Shown here piece by piece: positions 7,120-14,159 of a stretch of DNA of 17,762 bases (within the stretch, counting starts at the first letter, position 1; every line of letters starts with the position of its first letter). The notes under the pieces are model-generated. The model saw only the letters and a list, made by a program, of their open reading frames with translations. It was not told the DNA's origin and did no database searches. The DNA is from Lysobacterales bacterium (lineage in GTDB: Bacteria > Pseudomonadota > Gammaproteobacteria > Xanthomonadales > Marinicellaceae), in contig JALWML010000278.1 of the NCBI GenBank assembly GCA_027083915.1, forward strand, positions 1 to 17,762. Reading direction: 5' to 3'. The translations under genes were made by a program, and so were the position numbers.

Positions 7120-7163
7120 AGCCATTATTTACAAAAACCTGTCGTTTACGACAGGTTTATTTT
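7120..7163 (+). repeat. 44-bp leader block, copy B, containing a terminator-like hairpin
   Basis: This is an exact copy of 5367-5410. The stem is AAACCTGTCG (7135-7144) with CGACAGGTTT (7149-7158) around a TTTA loop, followed by ATTTT. It ends 60 bases before the ATG at 7224. The sequence after the shared block differs from copy A, so the conserved unit is the block and not the whole leader. Confidence 0.8.
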
Positions 7164-7223
7164 GTTGATGTTTTTTTTACAATACACCTTTAAGTAATAA
7201 TTTTATAAGGCATAGGGAATAAA

Positions 7224-10200
7224 ATGGAACACAAAAGCACGAAAAGATACGCAATGAATCGGTCAATAACAAGTCTATTGTTATTATTTATGAGTCTACA
7301 AACAGCTGCAAAAGTCAATCTAAATTGGAAAGGCTTAAGTCAAGAACAATACATAGAAAACTTGATTGAGTGTAAAACCACACTTGATGAAATCAAATGG
7401 TCGCATAATCTATGGCCCAAGCAAAACAAAACACCCAAGCCTAAATTTACTGATGTGGTGGATAAAAACAGTATACGACAATCAGTAGAAAACAGTATCA
7501 AGATGCAAGTGTTATTACAGGAGAGGTTTGGTTTAAAGATAACTCCAAAAATGTTACAAGATGATATGCAACGTATGGCAAATGACACCCAAAATCCAGA
7601 TGGTTTACGGGAATTGTTCGCAAATCTGAATAATGATGCCAACACGATTGCACAATGTCTTTCACGTCAGTATTTAGTCAACAAGTTAATTGCACAAAAG
7701 TATTATAACAGTCCTGAATTGCATAAACTTACTCGGGCTGTTGCTCAAACTGAGCTTGATAGATTTCAACAATTGCACAATGTTGATAACCTTTCGGCAC
7801 ATTATCAGGTGATTGCCTATTCACTAGCTTCATCCAATAGCTCAAAATCACATCATCGGGTTATTGAATTAAGTCAAGATGTGTTTTACCAAAAGTTAAC
7901 TGAACTTGAAAACCCACAACTTAAACAAGAAAGAAATAGTTTTAGCTATTCTAAGATTAAAAACCAAACAAGTAACAGTATTGAAGTAGAAACACTCACT
8001 TGGCAAAAACAAAAATTAAATACATGGCTCAAATCTGAATCTGCCAATACTCAATTAGTTCAATCACAAGAATATGATTTATCTGTTCCCAAAATAAAAT
8101 CAAAATCATCATCAATTGATACAAAAACAGGTGCAATTAATGGTGATACATGGAAAAGACCTTACGGAATAAAACTACACACAGCTATTTGGACGGGTAG
8201 TGATATGATTATTTGGGGCGGATACGATGGCAGTTATCTAAACACAGGTTATAAATATAATCCTAGCCAAAATACTTGGACTACTATATCTTCTGTCAAT
8301 GCTCCAGATGCAAGGACGTACCATAAAGCACTTTGGACAGGCACGGATATGATTGTTTGGGGTGGTATAGGAGATAACACCGGCAGCTTAAATTCAGGTG
8401 GAATATACAATGCATTATCAGATACTTGGGTTGCTACTTCACTAGTTTCTGCTCCTGTAGCTCGGCAAGATTTTACGGCAGTTTTGACAGATTCAGGAGA
8501 AATGCTAGTTTGGGGTGGTGGAAATTTAAACTCGGGTAAATTTTTCAATCCAACTACAAATTCTTGGAGTGCTGCAATTCCTACAATAGGAGCTCCAACA
8601 GGTAGAAGCAAGCATACAGCGGTATGGGCAGGTGACAAAATGATAGTATGGGGCGGAACAGATGGTGTTTCTATTTTAGGAGATGGTGGTATATATGACC
8701 CTTCAACTGGGTGGAGCACTATCTCAACAATAGGAGCGGCTCTTCCTCGTTATGATCATACAGCTATTTGGGGCAATAACGAAATGATGATTTGGGGAGG
8801 ATTAGACCTTAATGGACTGGTTGCCACAGGGAAAAAATACAGCCCACAGTCCGACACATGGACAACAATCCAAAGTGCAAATTCTCCAGGTGGTAGTATT
8901 GCCCATACAGCAATTTGGGCAGATGATAAAATGGTTACATGGGGCGGTGAAGATTATTCGGGTTATCGAAATACAGGTGGAATTTATGATCCAGTATTAG
9001 ATACATGGACAGCAGTAAAAACGTATGGAGCACCATCAAGTAGAAAGTTCCATACAGCTGTTTGGACAGGTTGGCAAATGATTATCTGGGGAGGCGAACG
9101 CAGTGATGGTGCGTATTTAGATACCGGTGGAAGGTATGTAGTTACATTCGGCAACAATTGGGAACGGGTTTCCATACCCAATACACCACAAATTCCTTTC
9201 CCATCTGCTATATGGACAGGTTCAGAAATGATAATCTGGAATTATGGACTTGGTTCTAGTTACAATCCAATAACCGATAGCTGGCAGGATATTCAAACGA
9301 CTGGATCACCATTTCTTAGGGAGCTTCATACCGCAATTTGGACAGGGACAGAAATGATTGTATGGGGAGGTTATGGCACTCCTCCAACTAATACCGGAGG
9401 ACGTTACAATCCTTTAAATGATAGCTGGGTTGATACAACATTAACAAATGCACCAACAGGACGATATATTCACACAGCTATTTGGAGTGGTACAGAGATG
9501 ATTGTTTGGGGTGGAGATGATGATAGTTCTTATTTGGATACAGGTAGTCGATATAATCCACAGTTAGATACATGGCAAGCTACGACAACCATAGGAGCCC
9601 CATTTGCACGTTTTAACCATACCTCTATTTGGGGAGATGGAGAAATGTTGGTATGGGGAGGACGTGATGATTCAGGTAATCGAACCAATACAGGTAACAA
9701 ATACAATCCCCAAACAGACTCATGGTTGCCGATAGATAGCATAGGTGCTCCTGTTGCTAGAGATGGACACACGGCAATTTGGACAGGGGATGAAATGATT
9801 GTTTTTGGTGGTCAAGGTCAGGCTGGAGTAAACGACACGCTGAACTCTGGAAGCCGCTATGATCCCATTTCTGATAATTGGATTGCACTACCTAATAGTT
9901 CCTTAACTCCAAGAACAGGACATAGCTCTATTTGGACAGGACAAGATATGATTGTTTGGGGTGGTGTAAATAGGACGAGTCAAATAGAACCAGAAGGGCT
10001 TAAATATAATCCACAAAACAACAGTTGGCAAACCATTCAAACAATATTTGAGCCATCAATGAGGGTATATCATACAGCCATCTGGACAGGTACAGAAATG
10101 ATAGTGTGGGGAGGTTTAAGTAGCAAGTCAGGTGCAGTCCAAACTCGTTCTGTTGAGCAAAGTTTTGGTGGCGGGGGCTTTTGGAATCTCTTAACTTCTA

Positions 10201-10766
10201 TGGGAATTTATTATCCTTATGGTTATTATGAAATTAGTGGCGTTTTAAACAACCTATTAGGAGACCAAGTCGTGTTGCAAAACAATTTAGGTGATGATTT
10301 GTTATTGACCAATGATGGAGCTTTTACCTTCTCGAATACCATACTTGAAGGGTCTGATTATGCCATCACGGTATTAACTAACCCTACAAGCCCAAATCAA
10401 ACCTGTACTGTAAGCAATGGAACAGGCATAAACATTACATCAAATGTTTCTGATGTGATAGTTAATTGCGTAACCAATACTTACTTAATTGGTGGTACAG
10501 TCACAGGTATGCTTGCAGGTAGCCCAAACACAATGGTATTGCAAAATAATAATGGTGATGACTTGATTATTAATAACGATGGTTCATTTGTTTTTTCAAC
10601 ACCCATAGACGATGAAACCACCTATAGTGTAAGTGTATTTTTATCACCTAATAGTCCAATTCAAAATTGTACAGTTGTCAATGGAAGTGGAATTGTTGCA
10701 GGAAATGATGTGGTCAATGTGTTGATAGATTGCCATGATTTAATTTATAAAAACGGGTTTGAATAA
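7224..10766 (+). CDS. large secreted kelch-repeat protein (two predicted beta-propellers)
   Basis: The 1180-residue protein has a signal peptide (hydrophobic core SITSLLLLFMSLQ, cleaved near residue 29). AGGG six bases before 7224 supports this start, though Met11 is possible. Residues about 30-230 are helical; ITPKMLQDDMQRMA and the following L-R-E-L-F stretch recall the N-terminal helices of SurA-type parvulins, but no catalytic parvulin domain is seen. Residues about 318-1000 hold 14 kelch-type repeats of about 48 residues with the signature HTAIWTGxEMIVWGG and a Tyr-Asn-Pro...W turn, which fits two seven-bladed propellers. The eighth and fourteenth are degenerate. Then come two tandem beta repeats of about 84 residues (about 1003-1086 and 1087-1170) sharing VLQNN.GDDL and a C-T-V-x-N-G-x-G ending. 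The C-terminus is LIYKNGFE, like short tails on exported proteins of Lysobacterales relatives. It is probably surface-exposed and binds ligands; no enzyme motif is seen. Confidence 0.93.
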   Translation: MEHKSTKRYAMNRSITSLLLLFMSLQTAAKVNLNWKGLSQEQYIENLIECKTTLDEIKWSHNLWPKQNKTPKPKFTDVVDKNSIRQSVENSIKMQVLLQERFGLKITPKMLQDDMQRMANDTQNPDGLRELFANLNNDANTIAQCLSRQYLVNKLIAQKYYNSPELHKLTRAVAQTELDRFQQLHNVDNLSAHYQVIAYSLASSNSSKSHHRVIELSQDVFYQKLTELENPQLKQERNSFSYSKIKNQTSNSIEVETLTWQKQKLNTWLKSESANTQLVQSQEYDLSVPKIKSKSSSIDTKTGAINGDTWKRPYGIKLHTAIWTGSDMIIWGGYDGSYLNTGYKYNPSQNTWTTISSVNAPDARTYHKALWTGTDMIVWGGIGDNTGSLNSGGIYNALSDTWVATSLVSAPVARQDFTAVLTDSGEMLVWGGGNLNSGKFFNPTTNSWSAAIPTIGAPTGRSKHTAVWAGDKMIVWGGTDGVSILGDGGIYDPSTGWSTISTIGAALPRYDHTAIWGNNEMMIWGGLDLNGLVATGKKYSPQSDTWTTIQSANSPGGSIAHTAIWADDKMVTWGGEDYSGYRNTGGIYDPVLDTWTAVKTYGAPSSRKFHTAVWTGWQMIIWGGERSDGAYLDTGGRYVVTFGNNWERVSIPNTPQIPFPSAIWTGSEMIIWNYGLGSSYNPITDSWQDIQTTGSPFLRELHTAIWTGTEMIVWGGYGTPPTNTGGRYNPLNDSWVDTTLTNAPTGRYIHTAIWSGTEMIVWGGDDDSSYLDTGSRYNPQLDTWQATTTIGAPFARFNHTSIWGDGEMLVWGGRDDSGNRTNTGNKYNPQTDSWLPIDSIGAPVARDGHTAIWTGDEMIVFGGQGQAGVNDTLNSGSRYDPISDNWIALPNSSLTPRTGHSSIWTGQDMIVWGGVNRTSQIEPEGLKYNPQNNSWQTIQTIFEPSMRVYHTAIWTGTEMIVWGGLSSKSGAVQTRSVEQSFGGGGFWNLLTSMGIYYPYGYYEISGVLNNLLGDQVVLQNNLGDDLLLTNDGAFTFSNTILEGSDYAITVLTNPTSPNQTCTVSNGTGINITSNVSDVIVNCVTNTYLIGGTVTGMLAGSPNTMVLQNNNGDDLIINNDGSFVFSTPIDDETTYSVSVFLSPNSPIQNCTVVNGSGIVAGNDVVNVLIDCHDLIYKNGFE

Positions 10767-10767
10767 T

Positions 10768-10800
10768 ATTAACCCTGCGTCATAATACCGCAGGGTTAAT
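10768..10800 (+). terminator. hairpin after the kelch-protein gene
   Basis: ATTAACCCTGCG (10768-10779) and CGCAGGGTTAAT (10789-10800) pair perfectly over 12 bp around a 9-base loop, starting two bases after the stop codon. Only AATAATT follows, so the U-tract is poor. It may terminate weakly or protect the 3' end. Confidence 0.6.
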
Positions 10801-10829
10801 AATTGGGGAAAGCCGTCAAAGGCAGGGGG

Positions 10830-10895
10830 ATGGAGCAATCTTTTGGGCATTAACAACAGCTTCAAAAGATTGCTACGTCATTCCTCATCGCGACC
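10830..10895. repeat. palindromic intergenic repeat, copy 4
   Basis: AGCAATCTTTTG (10834-10845) and CAAAAGATTGCT (10863-10874) match perfectly over 12 bp and enclose GGCATTAACAACAGCTT, nearly the same core as copy 2. The outer arms (GGCAGGGGGATGG; CATTCCTCATCGCGACC) are diverged from the CATTGCGA consensus. Confidence 0.8.
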
Positions 10896-10955
10896 ATGAA
10901 AAGCATTCTTAAAGTATGTTAAAATTGAACCCACTATTTATTAAACTCAGATTAT

Positions 10956-12566
10956 ATGAAACATTACAACACATCTATATATTCAACAATAATCATATTT
11001 TTATTTTGTTGTGTTTCAGAGAGTAGTGCCAAAATCATCAGAGCCCAAGAAATAACTGCCACTACGGACATGTCGGCTATCCACCACCGTGGTTATCAAG
11101 CATCAAGTATCGAACAAATCACAGATGGAATAATGTCAGACACACCACCTTATGGAGGTTTTATTGCTCGAGCTCAATCTGGGATTATTCATCTAACGCT
11201 AGACAAAGTTTCTGACTTAAAATCCTTTTACTTGTGGAATGACATTGAAAACAGGGCTGGTCATGGGATTAAAGAATTTAGTTTGGAATTTTTTGATGCT
11301 GACAATAGGTCAATAACAAGAATTTCACAATCCAAAACTAATGGTAAATTCATGGCATCAATGTACCATATTAAATCTGAAAAATTTCAGTTTGATACAA
11401 CTATAAATGATGTAAAAAGAGTAGATTTAATTATACACAGTTCATATAAAGATGAAATCCGTATTCGCGAAGTGGCATTTGCCAATAATGAAACTGATGA
11501 TAACGTTAATAAGGTCAAGTGCTCTTCTCCATGGACAACACAAAATTTGCTTGAACATAGTGATATAATTTTACATGAAAACGATTACATGTGGTCGCTT
11601 GATTACAAAGGCTTTTTTAATGATAAAACAATACAGTTTTTACACGATAATACTACTGAAAACATAACGGCAGATACTTTTAAGAAAATTATTTCCTATA
11701 GTCTCCAAGGAATGAACAACTTGCCAATACAGAAAACGATTAAAGATAGCTGGCTAGAAGTATGGGATAAAAATGCTCTGACCCCTAACCCTTCTAGTGG
11801 TTATATTGTGAAGTATAATCAATGGGTTAAATATACATCAACGGTGTCTGTCTTAAATGAAGACGGGAGAAACCTTGCTTTATTTACTCATGATGATTGT
11901 GTTAATGCGTTGGTATATTTTCGAATTAAGACCACAAAAACTCCTGAGGTTTTAGAGCTCCAGATTAGTGATGGCAAGAGAATAATCAAAACTACCATAT
12001 TTCATAGGGCTAAAGAAACTCAGGTGAGCCAGACGATAGCAAAACCTTTTTCTGATACAAGTGATGAAAAAAAAATAAGCCTAATCAAAGACTCTGGTGA
12101 TTTAACTTTTATTCAAAAAGAGTTCAATGCTGATTTATTAGAGTGGCCCCTTACACTTGATTATGTATTACATGCAAAATTTGATGACACTCGCGCTAAT
12201 CGAGCGTTATTACACACCTTTAATTTTCAAATACCTAAGACATGCCAAATTAAGATAGCTTTTTTTGAAGTAAAAATAAAAAATTTAGGGCAACAATACA
12301 ATAATGATGTTCTTTGGTTTTTTGATAATGGAAGTTCATTAAAAGGAATGAAATTGTGGCAAGGAGATGAGTTGAACAATGAGAGTAAAACCTTGAAGTT
12401 AAACTTGTCAGGCTTTAAAGTTAATGACTATTTACCATTGCAAAACATATTACATACTCTTGATGATGGTGATTTGAGTATTGCCATACAAGACGATACC
12501 TCAGTTGATTATGTTAAACTTGATATAATTTTATCGGGTGATGAGTGCTTTGTTGATAAACCATAA
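10956..12566 (+). CDS. exported protein with discoidin-like (F5/8 C-like) N-domain
   Basis: The 536-residue protein has a signal peptide (about 1-25, hydrophobic STIIIFLFCCVS, cleaved near SSAK). Residues about 28-175 resemble a galactose-binding or F5/8 type C fold: an early ITDGIMSD segment, then LKSFYLWNDIENRAGHGIKE and a final strand IRIREVAFANN, the usual pattern of such domains, which bind sugars or lipids at a surface. Residues about 185-536 are beta-rich and unassigned, with several cysteines (KCSS, DDCVNAL, KTCQIK, DECF) that could form disulfides outside the cell. No catalytic motif is visible. The start has no clear ribosome binding site; a TAAAAT box lies at 10920-10925. Repeat copies 4 and 5 flank it. 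It is not obviously in an operon with the kelch gene, because a hairpin and 189 bp separate them. Confidence 0.82.
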   Translation: MKHYNTSIYSTIIIFLFCCVSESSAKIIRAQEITATTDMSAIHHRGYQASSIEQITDGIMSDTPPYGGFIARAQSGIIHLTLDKVSDLKSFYLWNDIENRAGHGIKEFSLEFFDADNRSITRISQSKTNGKFMASMYHIKSEKFQFDTTINDVKRVDLIIHSSYKDEIRIREVAFANNETDDNVNKVKCSSPWTTQNLLEHSDIILHENDYMWSLDYKGFFNDKTIQFLHDNTTENITADTFKKIISYSLQGMNNLPIQKTIKDSWLEVWDKNALTPNPSSGYIVKYNQWVKYTSTVSVLNEDGRNLALFTHDDCVNALVYFRIKTTKTPEVLELQISDGKRIIKTTIFHRAKETQVSQTIAKPFSDTSDEKKISLIKDSGDLTFIQKEFNADLLEWPLTLDYVLHAKFDDTRANRALLHTFNFQIPKTCQIKIAFFEVKIKNLGQQYNNDVLWFFDNGSSLKGMKLWQGDELNNESKTLKLNLSGFKVNDYLPLQNILHTLDDGDLSIAIQDDTSVDYVKLDIILSGDECFVDKP

Positions 12567-12583
12567 CTTTTATTAAAAAAACT

Positions 12584-12660
12584 GTCATTACAATCAATTT
12601 AATCAATTGAATGTAATGCAAAATTTACCAGGTTATCACGATATATTTCATTGCAATGAC
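12584..12660. repeat. palindromic intergenic repeat, degenerate copy 5
   Basis: GTCATTACAA (12584-12593) and TTGCAATGAC (12651-12660) match at 9 of 10 bases and are ends of the same repeat family. The interior is AT-rich and has lost the GCAATCTTTT core, though it holds its own small palindromes (AATCAATTTAATCAATTGAA). Confidence 0.55.
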
Positions 12661-12714
12661 GCACTTGTTTGCTAGCTATCAGAAAAATATAAAGTATTTC
12701 AACTCATCCTAAAG

Positions 12715-12720
12715 TAAAAT
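12715..12720 (+). promoter_or_regulatory. candidate -10 box of the MoxR gene
   Basis: TAAAAT in the context AAGTAAAATTGC lies 27 bp before the ATG at 12748. No convincing -35 is seen. Confidence 0.3.
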
Positions 12721-12747
12721 TGCATTATTCAATACGAAAAATTCAAC

Positions 12748-13584
12748 ATGAAATTCAACGGTACAAAAAACTACATCGCAACCGATGACTTATCCATGGC
12801 AGTTAATGCTGCGGTTACCTTACAACGACCTTTATTAATCAAAGGCGAACCCGGCACGGGTAAAACCATGTTGGCAGAAGAGATTGCCAAGTCATTAGGT
12901 AAAAAATTGATTTGCTGGCATATTAAATCCACCACTAAAGCCCAACAAGGTTTGTACGAATACGATGCCGTTTCTCGTCTGCGTGATTCGCAATTGGGCG
13001 ATGAAAAAGTTTATGATATCGGCAATTACATCAAACAAGGTAAGATTTGGCAGGCTTTTGCTGCGGATGAACAAGTGGTTCTTTTGATTGATGAAATTGA
13101 TAAGGCTGATATTGAATTTCCTAATGATTTGTTGGTTGAATTGGATCAAATGGAGTTTAGTGTCTATGAAACGGGGCAGCAAATAAAAGCCAAACACCGT
13201 CCAATCATTATCATCACCAGTAATAATGAAAAAGAATTGCCCGATGCTTTTTTACGTCGTTGCTTTTTTCATTACATTAACTTTCCCGATAAACACACTA
13301 TGCAGCAAATTGTAGATGTGCATTATCCCGATATTGAAAAACAATTGGTTAAAGCGGCATTAGATGTGTTTTTTCAATTACGCGAAGTGCCAGGTTTAAA
13401 GAAAAAACCTTCAACATCTGAGTTGATTGACTGGATTAAATTGCTATTAGCGGACAATATCCCATTAGATTTACTGCAAAACAAAGACATTAAGGAAGCC
13501 ATTCCGCCTCTTTATGGGGCTCTGCTTAAGAATGAACAAGACGTTGATTTGATTCAACGCTTGGCATTTATGATGCGAAGATAG
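12748..13584 (+). CDS. MoxR-family AAA+ ATPase
   Basis: This 278-residue single-domain AAA+ protein has Walker A GEPGTGKT at residues 33-40, Walker B LLIDEID with Asp115-Glu116, a sensor-1 region IIIITSNNEKELPDAF and the arginine pair FLRRC. It matches the short MoxR class that functions with a VWA protein as a chaperone for assembly or metal insertion of partner complexes (as in CoxD/CoxE-type pairs). Such genes normally lie directly beside a VWA gene. Here the VWA gene is 575 bp downstream, with a toxin-antitoxin pair in between. No Shine-Dalgarno sequence is evident at the ATG. The family is certain; the client complex is unknown, since no Mo/Cu enzyme or secretion gene is nearby. Confidence 0.93.
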   Translation: MKFNGTKNYIATDDLSMAVNAAVTLQRPLLIKGEPGTGKTMLAEEIAKSLGKKLICWHIKSTTKAQQGLYEYDAVSRLRDSQLGDEKVYDIGNYIKQGKIWQAFAADEQVVLLIDEIDKADIEFPNDLLVELDQMEFSVYETGQQIKAKHRPIIIITSNNEKELPDAFLRRCFFHYINFPDKHTMQQIVDVHYPDIEKQLVKAALDVFFQLREVPGLKKKPSTSELIDWIKLLLADNIPLDLLQNKDIKEAIPPLYGALLKNEQDVDLIQRLAFMMRR

Positions 13585-13587
13585 ATA

Positions 13588-13615
13588 TTGTAAATTACAA
13601 AAAGTCACTTATAAT
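13588..13615 (+). promoter_or_regulatory. sigma-70-like promoter with overlapping palindromic operator for the toxin-antitoxin pair
   Basis: TTGTAA (13588-13593) and TATAAT (13610-13615) are 16 bp apart. The -35 lies in a 13-bp palindrome, TTGTAAATTACAA (13588-13600), a good candidate for the operator bound by the antitoxin. It starts three bases after the MoxR stop, so the module carries its own promoter and does not depend on read-through. Confidence 0.65.
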
Positions 13616-13651
13616 AGTTATGTGCAATGTTATTGATTACTGAGAAAAATT

Positions 13652-13849
13652 ATGAGTTTACTAGAACAAGCCATTAAAAAAACACCTCAAGAACGTGTTA
13701 TCCTTGCTGAAATGATTTTGGCAAGTATTGATTATGAAGTTGATGAAATTAATAAAGCATGGGTTGATGAAGTTCAAAATAGAATACAATCAGTTGCAGA
13801 TGGTCAGTCCGAATTATTAGACTTTAATAAATTGTATGCTCAAGATTAA
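13652..13849 (+). CDS. antitoxin of a ParE-type module (addiction module component family)
   Basis: The 65-residue protein fits the short 'putative addiction module component' family: an N-terminal helix with K-T-P-Q-E-R, a central LAEMILASID, then a Trp-containing helix (AWVDEVQNRIQSVADGQ) and a short C-terminal tail. In this family the protein neutralises a RelE/ParE-fold toxin encoded next to it and represses the pair. TGAGAA lies about six bases before the ATG. The end overlaps the toxin start by 14 bp in another frame, the usual coupled arrangement. DNA-binding residues cannot be pointed to. Confidence 0.88.
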   Translation: MSLLEQAIKKTPQERVILAEMILASIDYEVDEINKAWVDEVQNRIQSVADGQSELLDFNKLYAQD

Positions 13850-14135
13850 AATACATGAATTTGCATCTAACGAATTTGATGAAGCCATTCAATGGTATGA
13901 ACTACAAGCAAAAGGATTAGGTAATCGATTCAAAAAGGAAGTGATAAACAGAATCAAATCGGCTCAAAAAAATCCAAGTTGGTATCCTCAAGAATCAAAA
14001 AGCATCTATAAACTTTACATACCAAAATTTCCTTACAAAGTATTATTTACTTTTAATGATACTCACATAATAATTTGGGCAGTTTGTCATTTACACAGAA
14101 AACCACTTTATTGGAAATCAAGAATTAATACATAA
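13836..14135 (+). CDS. RelE/ParE-family toxin
   Basis: The 99-residue protein has the ParE/RelE-fold pattern: an N-terminal strand and helix (FASNEFDEAIQWYELQAKGL), a second helix (RFKKEVINRIKSAQKNPSWY), then beta-strands (IYKLYIPKFPYKVLFTFNDT and HIIIWAVCHLHRKPLYWKSR). The ending H-x-x-R-x-P-x-Y-W matches ParE-like toxins, which typically inhibit gyrase, whereas RelE relatives cleave mRNA; the choice is not certain here. It overlaps the antitoxin gene by 14 bp and ends 24 bp before the VWA gene. No disruption is seen, so the module appears intact. Confidence 0.9.
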   Translation: MLKIKIHEFASNEFDEAIQWYELQAKGLGNRFKKEVINRIKSAQKNPSWYPQESKSIYKLYIPKFPYKVLFTFNDTHIIIWAVCHLHRKPLYWKSRINT

Positions 14136-14159
14136 CTTTACTGTAGTATAGATAAAACA

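Noticed and set aside
8249..9772. Several minus-strand open frames of 65-156 residues inside the kelch gene
   Set aside because: They are antisense images of the repeated HTAIW...WGG codons; their Pro-rich repeats mirror the propeller repeats.
8174..10130. Tandem DNA repeat in the kelch gene as a separate repeat element
   Set aside because: The periodicity of about 145 bp follows the protein repeats with diverged codons and is explained by the propeller blades.
5174..12660. Integron cassette array, because genes alternate with palindromic repeats
   Set aside because: The repeats lack the RYYYAAC/GTTRRRY core pair of attC sites, the genes carry their own promoters or leaders, and no integrase is present.
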